A DNA stretch of 64,000 nucleotides from Streptomyces sp. NBC_01317 (GCF_035961655.1 NZ_CP108393.1:3021501-3085500), one strand, 5' to 3'. Counted from the first letter of the stretch, positions 1-9,439 are shown. A program made the numbers and translations. Notes: generated by a model not told the origin, from the letters alone.

Positions 1-345
1 GGCCATCTCCGCGACCCCCGCCGCGTCGGCGTCGTTGAGGACGGTCACCCGGAGGTTCAGCTTGTCGCCGAGCAGCTGGCCGGCGTCGACGTCGATCCAC
101 TTCTTGTCGACGTTGGCGGCCGTACGGATCACGGAACCGGTCACCACCCCGGGGAAGGTGATGCCGACCGGACCCGACCAGCCGAAGTGCCGTACGACCT
201 CGACCACGCCGTCCGCGACGCTCTCGGGCGTCGCGGGCTGCGGGGTGAGTACTTTGTGACGCGGTTCGACCAGGTCGCCGCGCTCCAGGTCCACGGGCGC
301 GCCCTTGATCCCCGAGCCGCCGATGTCCACTCCGAAGACGTTCAT
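1..345 (-). CDS. ppgK: Polyphosphate glucokinase, 3' end missing
   Basis: This enzyme phosphorylates glucose to glucose 6-phosphate with polyphosphate or ATP in the cytoplasm. Only the first 115 codons are inside the window; the rest lies off the left edge. The protein begins MNVFGVDIGGSGIKGAPVD, which holds the ROK-type phosphate-binding loop (DIGGSGIKG). It continues with GITFPGVVTGSVIRTAANVD and the catalytic-region segment VLNDADAAG, all typical of bacterial polyphosphate glucokinases. The ATG at 345 is the only plausible start because the protein begins directly at the family's conserved N-terminus. It lies downstream of ispH on the same strand, separated by a 175-bp gap with short direct repeats, so it probably has its own promoter. 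The assignment is firm, but the C-terminal half cannot be checked. Confidence 0.9.
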   Translation of the reverse strand, partial: MNVFGVDIGGSGIKGAPVDLERGDLVEPRHKVLTPQPATPESVADGVVEVVRHFGWSGPVGITFPGVVTGSVIRTAANVDKKWIDVDAGQLLGDKLNLRVTVLNDADAAGVAEMA

Positions 346-404
346 GGACACAACGTTACGGGCAGACGACCGCCACGCGCGCCGTTACCCCTCGACCGTA
401 CGTA

Positions 405-519
405 CGGACTTCCCAGTCGAGCACATGTACGTACGGTCCGATCAGATGTACGTACGATCCGACCACGCGTGCGATCAATCCCCTACCACGCGTGCGATCA
501 ACTCCGTACCGCGTGTGCG
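405..519. repeat. Short direct repeats between ispH and ppgK
   Basis: The gap contains GTACGTACG three times (near 400, 427 and 450) and ACGCGTGCGATCAA twice (near 466 and 487). The repeats lie where the ppgK promoter should be, so they could be operator half-sites, but no known regulator consensus is recognised. Confidence 0.45.
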
Positions 520-520
520 C

Positions 521-1549
521 TCACTTCGCCGTCAGCGCCGCCGCCTCCGCGCGCAGGTCCCGCCGCAGCTCCTTCGGCAGCGAGAACACGATCGACTCCT
601 CCGCCGCCTTCACGATCTCGACGTCCTCGAAGCCACGCTCCGACAGGTACTCCAGGACGCCCTCGACCAGCACCTCGGGAACGGACGCCCCCGACGTGAG
701 ACCGACCGTCTCCACGCCGTCGAGCCAGGCTTCCTCGATCTCGTCGGCCGCGTCCACCAGGTACGAGGCGCGCGCGCCGGCGCCGAGGGCGACCTCGACC
801 AGGCGGACGGAGTTGGACGAGTTCTTGGAGCCGACGACGATGACCAGGTCCGCGTCCGCGCCCATCTGCTTGACCGCGATCTGGCGGTTCTGCGTCGCGT
901 AGCAGATGTCGTCGCTGGGCGGCGAGATCAGCAGCGGGAACTTCTCCTTGAGCCGGTCGACCGTCTCCATGGTCTCGTCCACGGACAGCGTGGTCTGGGA
1001 GAGCCAGACGATCTTCGACTCGTCGCGGACCTTCACGTTGGCCACGTCGTCCGGGCCGTCGACCAGCGTGATGTGGTCCGGGGCCTCGCCCGACGTACCG
1101 ATGACCTCTTCGTGGCCGTCGTGGCCGATGAGGAGGATGTCGTAGTCCTCGCTCGCGAAGCGGACGGCCTCCTTGTGGACCTTGGTGACGAGGGGGCAGG
1201 TCGCGTCGATGGTGGCGAGGTTGCGGCGGGCCGCCTCCTCGTGGACGACCGGGGCCACGCCGTGCGCGGAGAACATGACGATCGATCCCTCGGGGACCTC
1301 CGCCGTCTCCTCGACGAAGATGGCGCCCTTCTTCTCCAGGGTCCGTACGACGTACTTGTTGTGGACGATCTCGTGCCGGACGTAGATGGGCGCGCCGTAC
1401 TGCTCCAGCGCCTTCTCGACGGCGATCACGGCACGGTCCACCCCCGCGCAGTAACCACGGGGGGCGGCGAGCAGGACGCGTTTGCCGGCGCGGCGCGCGG
1501 CGTCTCCACTGGGGGTGGCGGCGGGCGACGGGCGGGACGTGTCAGTCAT
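521..1549 (-). CDS. ispH: 4-hydroxy-3-methylbut-2-enyl diphosphate reductase
   Basis: This is the last step of the MEP isoprenoid pathway: an iron-sulfur enzyme that converts HMBPP to IPP and DMAPP. The protein shows the Fe-S cysteine near the start ([14 protein letters not shown]), [25 protein letters not shown] with the second cysteine, [25 protein letters not shown] with the third cysteine, and [13 protein letters not shown]. From the chosen ATG it is 342 residues, normal for the family. An in-frame ATG at 1558 is also possible; the frame is open farther upstream, but that extension looks non-coding. It is divergent from the permease at 1657, and the gap between them holds three 11-bp direct repeats. 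Confidence 0.95.
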   Translation of the reverse strand: MTDTSRPSPAATPSGDAARRAGKRVLLAAPRGYCAGVDRAVIAVEKALEQYGAPIYVRHEIVHNKYVVRTLEKKGAIFVEETAEVPEGSIVMFSAHGVAPVVHEEAARRNLATIDATCPLVTKVHKEAVRFASEDYDILLIGHDGHEEVIGTSGEAPDHITLVDGPDDVANVKVRDESKIVWLSQTTLSVDETMETVDRLKEKFPLLISPPSDDICYATQNRQIAVKQMGADADLVIVVGSKNSSNSVRLVEVALGAGARASYLVDAADEIEEAWLDGVETVGLTSGASVPEVLVEGVLEYLSERGFEDVEIVKAAEESIVFSLPKELRRDLRAEAAALTAK

Positions 1550-1611
1550 GCGTCCCATCGTAAGGCCGCCCAGAACAGGCGGGGGGTCGCCCTTGGACCC
1601 GACACTGGGCC

Positions 1612-1641
1612 TACGTGACGGGTACGTCACGGGTACGTGAC
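1612..1641. promoter_or_regulatory. Three 11-bp-spaced TACGT(G/C)AC repeats upstream of the permease
   Basis: TACGTGAC at 1612, TACGTCAC at 1623 and TACGTGAC at 1634 recur every 11 bp, about one helical turn. They sit 16 bp upstream of the permease ATG and in the divergent ispH promoter region. The middle copy also makes an inverted pair with its neighbours. The spacing suggests a protein-binding site, but the regulator is unknown. Confidence 0.4.
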
Positions 1642-1656
1642 GTACGGAGGGACCCG

Positions 1657-3087
1657 ATGGGCGGCACCGGCGACACCGGCGGGCACACCGACGGCGGCGA
1701 GGACGGAGGGCCGTCGGCCGGTGGACCCGTGTGGGGCGGCGGGGCGGAGAGCCTGCGGGAGCCGGCCGGCGGGCAGCTGCGGCGGACGCTCGGGTTCCGC
1801 GACCTCGTCGTGTACGGGCTGCTGTTCATCGCCCCGATGGCCCCCGTCGGCGTGTTCGGGACGCTCGACGCGAAGTCGCACGGGGCGGTGGCGCTGGTGT
1901 ACGTGGTGGCGACGGTCGCCATGGCGTTCACCGCGTTCAGCTACGCCCAGATGGTCCGGGTGGCCCCGCAGGCCGGGTCCGTCTTCAACTACGCGCGCAA
2001 GGGGCTCGGCGAGGGGCCGGGGTTCATCGCCGGGTGGATGGCGATGCTCGACTACCTGCTGATCCCGGCGGTGGCGTACCTCTTCGCGGGGATCGCGATG
2101 GAGGCGCTGGTCCCGTCCGTGGACCGGTGGGTGTGGACGTCGATCGCGGTCGTGGTCACCACGCTGCTCAACCTGTGGGGCGTACGGGCGGCGGCGCGGG
2201 TCGGGATGGCGGTGCTGGCGCTGGAGATCGTGGTGCTGCTGATCTTCGTGGTGGCGGCGGTCGTGGTGCTGGCCCAGGACGGGGCGACACGCGGCTGGTC
2301 CACGCCGTTCACCAGTGACCGGGGGTTCTCGCTGACGGCGGTCATCGGGGGGGTGTCGGTCGCGGTGCTCTCGTACCTGGGCTTCGACGCGATCGCCTCC
2401 TTCGCCGAGGAGGTGACGGGCGGCTCGCGGAAGGTGGCGCGGGCGGTGCTGTTCTGCCTGGTGCTGGCGGGGGTGCTGTTCATCGCGCAGACGTATCTGG
2501 TGGCGCTGCTGGAGCCGGTCGGCTCCGCACGACTGGCGGCCGATCCGGCCGCCCAGGGCACGGCGTTCTACGACGCGGTGGATTCGGCGGTCGGCACGTG
2601 GCTGCACGACCTGGTGGCGTCCAGCAAGGCGATCGGCGCGGCGTTCGCCGCGCTGGCGGGTCAGGCGGCGGCGGGGCGGCTGCTGTTCGCGATGGGCCGC
2701 GAGCGCCGACTGCCGCGCGGCCTGTCCCGTACGGACTCGGGCGTGCCCCGGGTGGCCCTGCTGCTGGCGGCCGTGGTGACGCTGGGGGCGGCGGTGTGGG
2801 CGGCGCAGCGGGGCGACGGCCTGGACAAGCTGGTGTCGGTGGTCAACATCGGGGCGCTGTCGGCGTTCGTGCTGCTGCACGCGTCGGTGGTGGGGTGGTT
2901 CGCGGTACGACGCGCGGAGGGGGCGCCGCGGTGGTTCCGGCATGTGGTGCTGCCGGTGGTGGGGGCGGGAATCCTGGTGGCGGTGATCGTGGAGGCGTCG
3001 GGGACGGCACAGGTGGTGGGGGCGATCTGGCTGGCGGTGGGGTTGGCGGTGCTGGTGGGGCAGCGGGGGCGGGTGGGGGCGGGGTGA
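1657..3087 (+). CDS. APC-family amino acid/polyamine permease
   Basis: This is a predicted cytoplasmic-membrane secondary transporter of 476 residues. After a glycine-rich hydrophilic start of about 45 residues comes [28 protein letters not shown], which resembles the first helix of the amino acid-polyamine-organocation superfamily with its substrate-binding glycine-rich break. About twelve hydrophobic segments follow, including the conserved [15 protein letters not shown], which matches the helix 6 region. The start at 1657 is chosen for its GGAGGGA ribosome-binding site at 1647; a GTG at 1615 lacks one and would add the repeat element. The substrate cannot be told from sequence; amino acids or amines are the usual ones. 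It is divergent from ispH and alone in its transcription unit. Confidence 0.85.
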   Translation: MGGTGDTGGHTDGGEDGGPSAGGPVWGGGAESLREPAGGQLRRTLGFRDLVVYGLLFIAPMAPVGVFGTLDAKSHGAVALVYVVATVAMAFTAFSYAQMVRVAPQAGSVFNYARKGLGEGPGFIAGWMAMLDYLLIPAVAYLFAGIAMEALVPSVDRWVWTSIAVVVTTLLNLWGVRAAARVGMAVLALEIVVLLIFVVAAVVVLAQDGATRGWSTPFTSDRGFSLTAVIGGVSVAVLSYLGFDAIASFAEEVTGGSRKVARAVLFCLVLAGVLFIAQTYLVALLEPVGSARLAADPAAQGTAFYDAVDSAVGTWLHDLVASSKAIGAAFAALAGQAAAGRLLFAMGRERRLPRGLSRTDSGVPRVALLLAAVVTLGAAVWAAQRGDGLDKLVSVVNIGALSAFVLLHASVVGWFAVRRAEGAPRWFRHVVLPVVGAGILVAVIVEASGTAQVVGAIWLAVGLAVLVGQRGRVGAG

Positions 3088-4312
3088 CGTTGGTCTGACG
3101 TGGCCTGGCGTGGGGCGCGTTCGAGGTCGCGCTGACGGGGGCGGGTCTCGTGGACGCCGACGTGGCCGGGCGGGTCGGCTGACGCGGTGGAGCGTGTGTG
3201 GAGGGTGCAGGGAGGCGGGTCGGGCGGGCCCGGGTAGGCCGTGCAGGCGGCCGACTGATGGCCGCGCGGGAGCACCCGTACCCCTGCTGCCGGGCTGGCC
3301 GCGCGCACGGAGGCAGCCCGGGCGCCACACTCACGCCGTGCAGGCGACCCGCTCATGCCCCTCCTTGCTCTGGCTGAAGCCGCGCAACGGCCTCACAGGC
3401 GCCGTCCGGGCGCCACGCTGGCGGTCCGGGCGGCCTGCTGACGCGGTGTCGTCGGCCCGCATACGCCATCCAGGCGGATGACCCGGGCCGCGCGGGCGCG
3501 CACAGAGGCGACCCAGGAACGTACGGACGCCGTGGGGCTGTCCATGGACGCGGTCCGGCTGGTCCGCACACGCCGCTCAGGCGGGGAGGACCGGGGCCGC
3601 ACGGACGCACGGCTGCGGCCCGGACGCCATGCCGGCGCCGTACGGGCGAGGGGCCTCCCCCGTCAGGGAGGCCCGCTGAAGCCCCGCGCGACCACCCGTA
3701 CCGCTGCTGCCGCGCTGGCGCGCCGCACGGAAGGGGCCAGGCGCCATGCCGGGCGCCGTGGGTCCGTCCGGACGCGGTCCCGCCGGACCCGTACACGCCG
3801 CTCAGCCGGGGACGGCCCGGGCCGCCGCACGGACGCACGCTCAGAAGCGACCCCGGCGCCTTACTGACGCCGTCCGGGCGGCGTGCTGACGCCGTGTCGG
3901 CGGCCCGCACAAGCCGCCCAGGCGGACGCCCCGGGCCGCATGGGCGCGCACGGAAGCGACCCGGGCGCCGTACTGACGCCGCAGGGCCCTCCGCAGACAC
4001 GGTCCGGCCGACCCGCACACGCCGTCCAGGCGGACGGCCCGGGCCGTCCGGGCGCGCGCATGGAAGCGGTTGGGGCGCCATGCTGGCGCCGTTGGGTGGG
4101 CCGTCCACGGATATGGTCCGGTCGACCCCGTCCCCGGGCGGACGGCCTGGACCGCGTCGGCGCGTGCACGGAGGCGGCCCGGCGCCGTGCGGGCGAGTCG
4201 TCCACGCCCGTCCGGGCGGACGGCTGAAGCCGCGCGGGGGCCTCACCAGCGCTGCCCCGGCGCCCCGGCCACGCCGCCGGACGTGCCGCTCACGTCCTGC
4301 GGGCGCCCGGTG
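3088..4312. repeat. 1.2-kb non-coding tract of ~110-bp degenerate tandem repeats
   Basis: Between the permease and xseA no convincing gene is seen. A unit of roughly 106-116 bp containing CGCACACGCC, then a CAGGCGGACG-like block, CCCGGGCCGC and GCGCGCACGGA, recurs with many substitutions. Clear unit starts lie near 3459, 3565, 3790, 3906, 4014 and 4129, with a double interval between 3565 and 3790. Long open frames occur on both strands (one of about 300 codons on the minus strand), but they overlap each other, have no ribosome-binding sites and give only Arg/Pro/Gly/Ala repeats, so they are treated as chance. The first 370 bp (3088-3458) holds only weak relatives of the unit. Confidence 0.7.
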
Positions 4313-4342
4313 ATGTCAGAGGCTGCCGATACGCTCCTCGGT

Positions 4343-5551
4343 ATGGCTCTCAACACGTCCGCGGACGCCCCGCTGCCCGTCGGTGAGGTGTCGCGGCTCA
4401 TCGGTGGGTGGATCGACCGGCTCGGGGCCGTCTGGGTCGAGGGTCAGATCACGCAGCTCTCGCGCAGACCGGGCGCGGGGGTGGTCTTCCTGACGCTGCG
4501 CGACCCGTCGTACGACATCTCGGTGGGGGTGACGTGCTACCGCCAGGTGTTCGACGCCATCGCCGATGTGGTCTCGGAGGGCGCGCGGGTCGTGGTGCAG
4601 GCCAAGCCGGAGTGGTACGCGCCGCGGGGGCAGCTGTCGCTGCGGGCCACGGAGATACGGCCGGTCGGCATCGGCGAACTGCTCGTGCGGCTGGAGCGGT
4701 TGAAGCAGGCTCTGGGCGCGGAGGGGCTGTTCGCGGCCGACCGCAAGAAGCCGCTGCCGTTCCTGCCGCAGCTGATCGGGCTGGTCTGCGGCCGGGCGTC
4801 GGCGGCCGAGCGGGACGTGCTGGAGAACGCGCGGCGGCGGTGGCCCGCCGTCCGCTTCGAGGTGCGCAACACCGCCGTGCAGGGCGTGAACGCGGTGGCG
4901 CAGGTCGTGGCGGCGGTCGAGGAGCTGGACGCGCTGCCGGAGGTCGACGTGATCGTGGTGGCGCGCGGCGGCGGGAGCGTGGAGGATCTGCTGCCGTTCT
5001 CGGACGAGCAGTTGGTAAGGGCGGTGGCCGCGTGCCGGACGCCGGTGGTCTCCGCGATCGGGCACGAGCCGGACTCCCCTCTGCTCGACCTGGTGGCGGA
5101 CGTCCGGGCGTCGACGCCGACGGACGCGGCGAAGAAGGTCGTGCCGGACGTCGGCGAGGAGCTGGACCGGGTGCAGGCGCTGCGGGACCGCGCGCTGCGG
5201 ACGGTACGGGGGCTGCTCGACCGGGAGGAGCGCGGCCTCGCCCACGCGCTCGGCCGGCCGGTGATGGAGTGGCCGCAGCGGATGGTCACGGACCGCGCCG
5301 CCGAGGTGGACGCGCTGGCGGACCGGTCGCGGCGGGTGCTGCGGCATCTGCTGGACCGCGCGGACTCGGAACTGTCGCACACGCGCGCACGCGTGGTGGC
5401 GCTCTCGCCGGCCGCGACGCTGGAGCGGGGGTACGCGGTGCTCCAGCGTCCCGACGGGACGGTCGTACGGTCTCCCGAGGACGTCACCGCGGGCGAGGAG
5501 CTGCGGGCGCGGGTGGCGAAGGGGGACTTCACGGTGCGGGTCGCGGAGTGA
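4343..5551 (+). CDS. xseA: Exonuclease VII large subunit
   Basis: This is the catalytic subunit of the single-strand-specific exonuclease that trims DNA ends during repair; it works in the cytoplasm with XseB. The 402-residue protein has an N-terminal OB-fold ([32 protein letters not shown]) and then the nuclease core with [59 protein letters not shown] and [30 protein letters not shown]-terminal helical region follows. The ATG at 4343 fits the family's usual N-terminus but lacks an obvious ribosome-binding site; an ATG at 4313 in the same frame is the alternative. It is followed by a 9-bp tandem array and then xseB, an unusually wide gap for this gene pair. Confidence 0.95.
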   Translation: MALNTSADAPLPVGEVSRLIGGWIDRLGAVWVEGQITQLSRRPGAGVVFLTLRDPSYDISVGVTCYRQVFDAIADVVSEGARVVVQAKPEWYAPRGQLSLRATEIRPVGIGELLVRLERLKQALGAEGLFAADRKKPLPFLPQLIGLVCGRASAAERDVLENARRRWPAVRFEVRNTAVQGVNAVAQVVAAVEELDALPEVDVIVVARGGGSVEDLLPFSDEQLVRAVAACRTPVVSAIGHEPDSPLLDLVADVRASTPTDAAKKVVPDVGEELDRVQALRDRALRTVRGLLDREERGLAHALGRPVMEWPQRMVTDRAAEVDALADRSRRVLRHLLDRADSELSHTRARVVALSPAATLERGYAVLQRPDGTVVRSPEDVTAGEELRARVAKGDFTVRVAE

Positions 5552-5938
5552 GCGGGTCCTACCGGGTCGAGGCCGTGGGCGCCGTGGGCGCCGTGGGCGC
5601 CGTGGGCGCCGTGGGCGCCGTGGGCGCCGTGGGCGCCGTGGGCGCCGTGGGCGCCGTGGGCGCCGTGGGCGCCGTGGGCGCCGTGGGCGCCGTGGGCGCC
5701 GTGGGCGCCGTGGGCGCCGTGGGCGCGGCCCGCGAGGCCCGCGCCACGGATGGCGCCCGTCTCACCGGTCCCGCCCGGCCGGCCGGCACCGTCCGAGGGA
5801 CCTATCTCGCGCGCGCCCTCCGTACCGCTGCCGCGGTCCGCCCGGACCGTTCCGGACGCTCGACTTGTTCCACCGGGCCGGCTCACCCGCCGGTTCGCCT
5901 GTCGGCTCGTACGCCGGCCCGTATGGAGGATGGATCGC
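5552..5938. other. xseA-xseB spacer, no gene seen
   Basis: This 387-bp spacer holds the 9-bp tandem array and about 200 bp of unique GC-rich sequence ending in the xseB ribosome-binding site. Two frames stay open through the array only because the repeat length is a multiple of three. No independent gene is supported. Confidence 0.6.
5575..5727. repeat. 9-bp tandem array, 16 perfect copies plus one variant
   Basis: The unit GTGGGCGCC is repeated without change from 5575 to 5718 (16 copies), and a seventeenth copy ends in G instead of C. Read as protein it would give Val-Gly-Ala repeats on the plus strand or Ala-His-Gly repeats on the minus strand, but neither frame has a supported start. The perfect identity implies recent expansion by slippage, so copy number should vary between strains. 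Confidence 0.95.
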
Positions 5939-6172
5939 ATGGCCACGACGGATGAGAAAGCCGCGCTCGGCTACGAGCAGGCACGGGACGAGTTGATCGA
6001 GGTCGTGCGCCGACTGGAGGCGGGCGGGACGACGCTGGAGGACTCGCTGGCGCTCTGGGAGCGGGGCGAGGAGCTGGCGAAGGTGTGCCGCCGCTGGCTG
6101 GAGGGCGCCCGCGCCCGCCTGGACGCGTCCTTGGCGGATGACACCACCGGCTCCGAGCCGGGCGAGGGCTGA
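5939..6172 (+). CDS. xseB: Exonuclease VII small subunit
   Basis: This small helical subunit binds XseA to form active exonuclease VII. The 77-residue protein contains the family pattern: LGYEQARDELIEVVRRLEAGGTTLEDSLALWERGEELAKVC, then RWLEGARARLD. Its length is normal. The ATG at 5939 is chosen because GGAGGA at 5925 gives a good spacing; an ATG at 5930 overlaps that site. It shares orientation with xseA but is 387 bp away across a tandem array, so it may have its own promoter. The assignment is firm. Confidence 0.93.
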   Translation: MATTDEKAALGYEQARDELIEVVRRLEAGGTTLEDSLALWERGEELAKVCRRWLEGARARLDASLADDTTGSEPGEG

Positions 6173-7166
6173 CCGAGCCGACCGGGGAACTCGGCGGACC
6201 GGGAGGACTGGCGGATCGAGAGCGAATCAGTCGGTCGCGCGAACACCCGTCGGCGCCCAGGACCGCCGACCCTGTGCGTGTCCAGCCGGTCGGCCGTGCG
6301 TCCCGGCCGGCGCCGGCGGGCATCAACGCGACGAGCGGCATCGGCCCACCGCCAGGAGCGGCCCCCGGCCGCCAGGACCGGCGACAGACGGGCCGCCCAC
6401 GCGAGCACCGGCCGGGCCCCCATCCGATGGGGGCCACCAGCCGATCGGCCGTGAGTCGCGGCTGTGCGCCGACAGGCGTCGGCACACGGCGACCGGCGAC
6501 CGGCGTCAGCCCACCGCAAACAACGGCAGCCGGCCACGAAGACCACCGAGGACCGCCCACCCCCGGGGTCGGCCGAGCGGGCGGGCGTCCATGTCAACCG
6601 GCGGCAAGGAGACAACCCGAGACCGTCACGCCACAGCGACCGGCGTCAGCCTGCGGCAAGGAGTGGCAGTCGGCCGCCCGGAACGCCAACAGATCGGCCG
6701 CCCGCGCGAGCGCCGACCCGAGGGGCAGCCGGTCAAGCTTGAGTGCCGGCCGCCGTCAGCCCGCAGGATCGGCGTCGGCCGACGGCAAAGGAGCGGTCGC
6801 CGCCCGCGCGAACACCGGCCGACGGCGAGGGCGCGCCGGTCCGAGGGGCCACCGGGCGGGCGGGCCAACCAACCGAAAGGAGCCAACCCAAGGCCATCAC
6901 GCGCGCGGCGGCCGGCGCCGGCCTGCGGCGAGAACTGGCCCCCGGCCACTAAGAGCGCGGGCAACCAGCGGCCGCCGGCGGCGCGGAAACAACCCGCGCC
7001 GTCGCGCCCGCAGCGGCCGGCGCCGCCCTCGGCCTGCGGCAAGAAGCGGCAGCCGAGGACAAGGCGTCGCGGCCCGCCGCGAAGAAGCCGTCCGCTGCGG
7101 AGAGGCCGTCTGCCGCGAAGAACACCGACAGACAGGGACGCCCCCAGAGCACCCGCAGCGACCGCG
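6173..7166. repeat. 1-kb non-coding tract with degenerate repeats
   Basis: No gene is supported between xseB and the DUF4245 gene. Motifs such as GGCGTCAGCC, CTGCGGCAAGGAG and CGGCCGCCCGCGCGA recur with substitutions; related blocks lie near 6502, 6639, 6750, 6910 and 7011. Several long frames run through it on both strands, but they overlap, lack ribosome-binding sites and encode only low-complexity Arg/Pro/Ala/Gly sequence. It resembles the tract at 3088-4312 in style, with a different unit. Confidence 0.6.
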
Positions 7167-7697
7167 TCAGCCCGCCGCCGGGTCCGTCCCCAGCGCCGCC
7201 GCCATCTGCGCCAGGCGTTCGTACGACGCCGTGCCCGTGACCACCGTCGTCGCGCCCGCCTCCGTGCGGACCAGCGCGTCGTACTTCGGGCCGTCCCAGC
7301 GCTGCCACGTCTCGCCGGCCACCTCCTGGGTCCTGCCGGTGTTCTCGGCCCGCTGCGTGACGCCCGTGACGTACTTCTTCGCCGGCATCGTGGACTGCTC
7401 CACGGCGACGTACTCCCCGTCGGGGTCCAGGTAGCCGAGATGCCACGCGTCCGCGTTCTGCCGCTCGTACGAGACCGACGTGGGCTTCCAGCCGCCCGTC
7501 AGGCCCGTCGGCGCCACCACGGGGTACGGGGCCGCGCGCCGCGCCGTGAGGAGTTCGACGCGGTAGTCGACCGCCCGGACCGGGTCGGCCTTCTCGTCGT
7601 GCGGGATGAACACGTAGATCACGGCGACTACCGCGCCGATGACCACCATCGACAGGAACATGTCCCGTACGGACTGTCTGCCTCGCTTCTCTGCCAC
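7167..7697 (-). CDS. DUF4245 domain membrane protein
   Basis: This 176-residue protein is of unknown function and typical of actinobacteria. It has a short basic start, one membrane segment (FLSMVVIGAVVAVIYVFI, about residues 14-31), and then an extracytoplasmic domain with AYPVVAPTGLTGGWKPTSVSY-like and WHLGYLDPDGEYVAVEQS features that mark DUF4245. GTG at 7697 is preferred because AGGAGAG lies just upstream; a GTG at 7715 in frame would include that site. It is divergent from glpX, with 142 bp between the two starts. No enzymatic motif is visible. Confidence 0.8.
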   Translation of the reverse strand: MAEKRGRQSVRDMFLSMVVIGAVVAVIYVFIPHDEKADPVRAVDYRVELLTARRAAPYPVVAPTGLTGGWKPTSVSYERQNADAWHLGYLDPDGEYVAVEQSTMPAKKYVTGVTQRAENTGRTQEVAGETWQRWDGPKYDALVRTEAGATTVVTGTASYERLAQMAAALGTDPAAG

Positions 7698-7839
7698 GGC
7701 TCTCTCCTCTGCCACGGCCCCATCGTCGCATCACGCCCACGCCGCTCATCCGTGGGCCCCACTGCTCAATCTGTCGATGTGCAGATAGAGTCGTATCACC
7801 CTCTTTTCCGGTCGTCACCGCACAGAAAGGTGCGCTCCG

Positions 7840-8871
7840 ATGTCCGACAGTCAGCTGCCGCCCCCGCTGGAAGTGTCTCCCGAAGCCCCCGACCGCAACC
7901 TGGCGCTGGAGCTGGTCCGGGTCACCGAGGCGGCCGCCATGGCGGCCGGCCGGTGGGTCGGGCGCGGTGACAAGAACGGTGCCGACGGCGCCGCGGTCAA
8001 CGCCATGCGCACGCTCGTCTCCACGGTGTCCATGAACGGCCTCGTGGTCATCGGTGAGGGCGAGAAGGACGAAGCCCCGATGCTGTTCAACGGCGAGCAC
8101 GTCGGCGACGGCACCGGCGCCGAGGTCGACATCGCCGTGGACCCCATCGACGGTACGACCCTGAACGCCAAGGGCATGCCCAACGCGATCGCCGTGCTGG
8201 CCGCCGCCGACCGGGGCGCGATGTTCGACCCGTCCGCCGTCTTCTACATGGACAAGCTCGTGACCGGCCCCGAGGCCGCCGACTTCGTCGACATCAACGC
8301 GCCTGTGTCCGTCAACATCCGCCGCGTCGCCAAGGCCAAGCGCGTCTCCCCCGAGGACCTCACGGTCGTGGTCCTCGACCGGCCCCGCCACGACACCGTC
8401 GTGCGGGAGATCCGCGAGACCGGCGCCATGATCAAGTTCATCTCGGACGGCGACGTGGCCGGTTCGATCATGGCTGCCCGCGACGGTACGGGGGTCGATC
8501 TGCTGCTGGGCATCGGCGGGACCCCCGAGGGCATCATCTCCGCGTGCGCCATCAAGTGCCTGGGCGGCGTCATCCAGGGCAAGTTGTGGCCCAAGGACGA
8601 CGAGGAGCGCAGGCGGGCGATCGACGCCGGACACGACCTGGACCGTGTCCTGTCCACCGACGACCTGGTCAGCGGTGACAACGTCTTCTTCGTCGCCACC
8701 GGCATCACGGACGGTGAACTGCTGCGCGGGGTCCGCTACCGCTCGGAGACCGCGACGACACAGTCCCTCGTCATGCGCTCCAAGTCCGGCACGATCCGTC
8801 AGATCGACTCGACCCACCGGCTGTCGAAACTGCGCGCCTACAGCGCCATCGACTTCGACCGCGCCAAGTAG
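7840..8871 (+). CDS. glpX: Fructose-1,6-bisphosphatase, class II
   Basis: This gluconeogenic enzyme hydrolyses fructose 1,6-bisphosphate to fructose 6-phosphate in the cytoplasm. The 343-residue protein has the GlpX signatures: [26 protein letters not shown], the metal-binding [36 protein letters not shown] and [20 protein letters not shown]. An AGAAAGG ribosome-binding site precedes the ATG. A strong hairpin terminator follows at 8890. The gene stands alone, divergent from DUF4245. It appears to be the only fructose bisphosphatase in the window. Confidence 0.96.
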   Translation: MSDSQLPPPLEVSPEAPDRNLALELVRVTEAAAMAAGRWVGRGDKNGADGAAVNAMRTLVSTVSMNGLVVIGEGEKDEAPMLFNGEHVGDGTGAEVDIAVDPIDGTTLNAKGMPNAIAVLAAADRGAMFDPSAVFYMDKLVTGPEAADFVDINAPVSVNIRRVAKAKRVSPEDLTVVVLDRPRHDTVVREIRETGAMIKFISDGDVAGSIMAARDGTGVDLLLGIGGTPEGIISACAIKCLGGVIQGKLWPKDDEERRRAIDAGHDLDRVLSTDDLVSGDNVFFVATGITDGELLRGVRYRSETATTQSLVMRSKSGTIRQIDSTHRLSKLRAYSAIDFDRAK

Positions 8872-8889
8872 GACGATCAGCCCGTCGTC

Positions 8890-8924
8890 AGGGGCGCCCC
8901 GCGTGCGCGGCGGGGCGCCCCTTT
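8890..8924. terminator. Hairpin terminator between glpX and wblI
   Basis: GGGGCGCCCCG and CGGGGCGCCCC pair around an 8-nt loop and are followed by TTT on the plus strand. It lies between the convergent glpX and WhiB-like genes and may stop transcription from both sides. Confidence 0.8.
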
Positions 8925-8941
8925 CCGTGCGGTACGGGCGC

Positions 8942-9316
8942 TCAGCCCGCCGCCGCGATGTGGTCGTTCGCCGCCGCGGCCGTCCTCAGCTCCACCTCAC
9001 GCCGTCTGCGCCGCGCCAGCACCACGCGGCGCTCGGCGGCGGTGAGGCCGCCCCACACGCCGTACGGCTCCGGCTGGAGCAGCGCGTGCTCCCGGCACTC
9101 GACCATGACCGGACAGCGGCCACACACGCGCTTGGCGGACTCCTCACGCGACAGCCGTGAGGCGGTCGGCTCCTTGGAAGGGGCGAAGAACAACCCGGCT
9201 TCGTCCCGGCGGCATACCGCCTCCGAGTGCCAGGGGCCTGCCTGATCCTCCCGGGCGGGACTCCGCGGGGACGGTACGGCGGCGACCTGCAAGGGCTGGT
9301 GCGGCGGATGCGGCAC
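8942..9316 (-). CDS. wblI: WhiB-like iron-sulfur transcription factor
   Basis: This 124-residue member of the actinobacteria-only WhiB family binds a 4Fe-4S cluster and acts with sigma factor on promoters. Four cysteines are present in the expected pattern: AVCRRDEAGLFF, then VCGRCPVMVEC. The GVWGGLTAAERR turn and a basic RRRRREVELR tail used for DNA contact follow. The GTG at 9316 has AGGAG seven bases upstream. The symbol rests on its position beside glpX and the fumarases, where I recall wblI in S. coelicolor. Its promoter region holds two palindromes (9407-9439). Confidence 0.88.
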   Translation of the reverse strand: MPHPPHQPLQVAAVPSPRSPAREDQAGPWHSEAVCRRDEAGLFFAPSKEPTASRLSREESAKRVCGRCPVMVECREHALLQPEPYGVWGGLTAAERRVVLARRRRREVELRTAAAANDHIAAAG

Positions 9317-9406
9317 GGGTCTACTCCTGACGACGGCTTCGCGAGCGAGAGACGATGCAGCAGTCCTTACCCGCTGTACGCGCCGCTATGCACTGCGTGG
9401 CACGCG

Positions 9407-9439
9407 GTTCCGGAGTCCGGAACGCGGTGCGGAATTCCG
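9407..9439. promoter_or_regulatory. Two palindromes upstream of wblI
   Basis: GTTCCGG and CCGGAAC form a perfect inverted repeat with a 3-base spacer at 9407-9423, and CGGAATTCCG at 9430-9439 is a second perfect palindrome. Both share the TTCCGGA core. They lie about 90-120 bp upstream of the wblI start, a plausible operator position. Confidence 0.4.

Noticed and set aside
3459..4130. CRISPR array
   Set aside because: Repeats are long, diverged and directly adjacent without spacers of constant length, and no cas gene is nearby.
3353..4246. Open frame of 297 codons on the minus strand with Arg/Pro/Gly repeats
   Set aside because: It lies wholly in the degenerate repeat tract, has no ribosome-binding site, overlaps equally open frames on the other strand, and resembles no protein; kept as repeat DNA.
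5575..5727. Collagen-like or Ala-His-Gly repeat protein
   Set aside because: The array stays open in several frames only because its unit is nine bases; no start codon with a ribosome-binding site leads into it.
6138..7970. 610-codon plus-strand frame overlapping xseB's end, the second repeat tract and glpX's start
   Set aside because: Shadow of real genes and repeats; composition is Arg/Pro-rich and it runs antisense to the well-supported DUF4245 gene.
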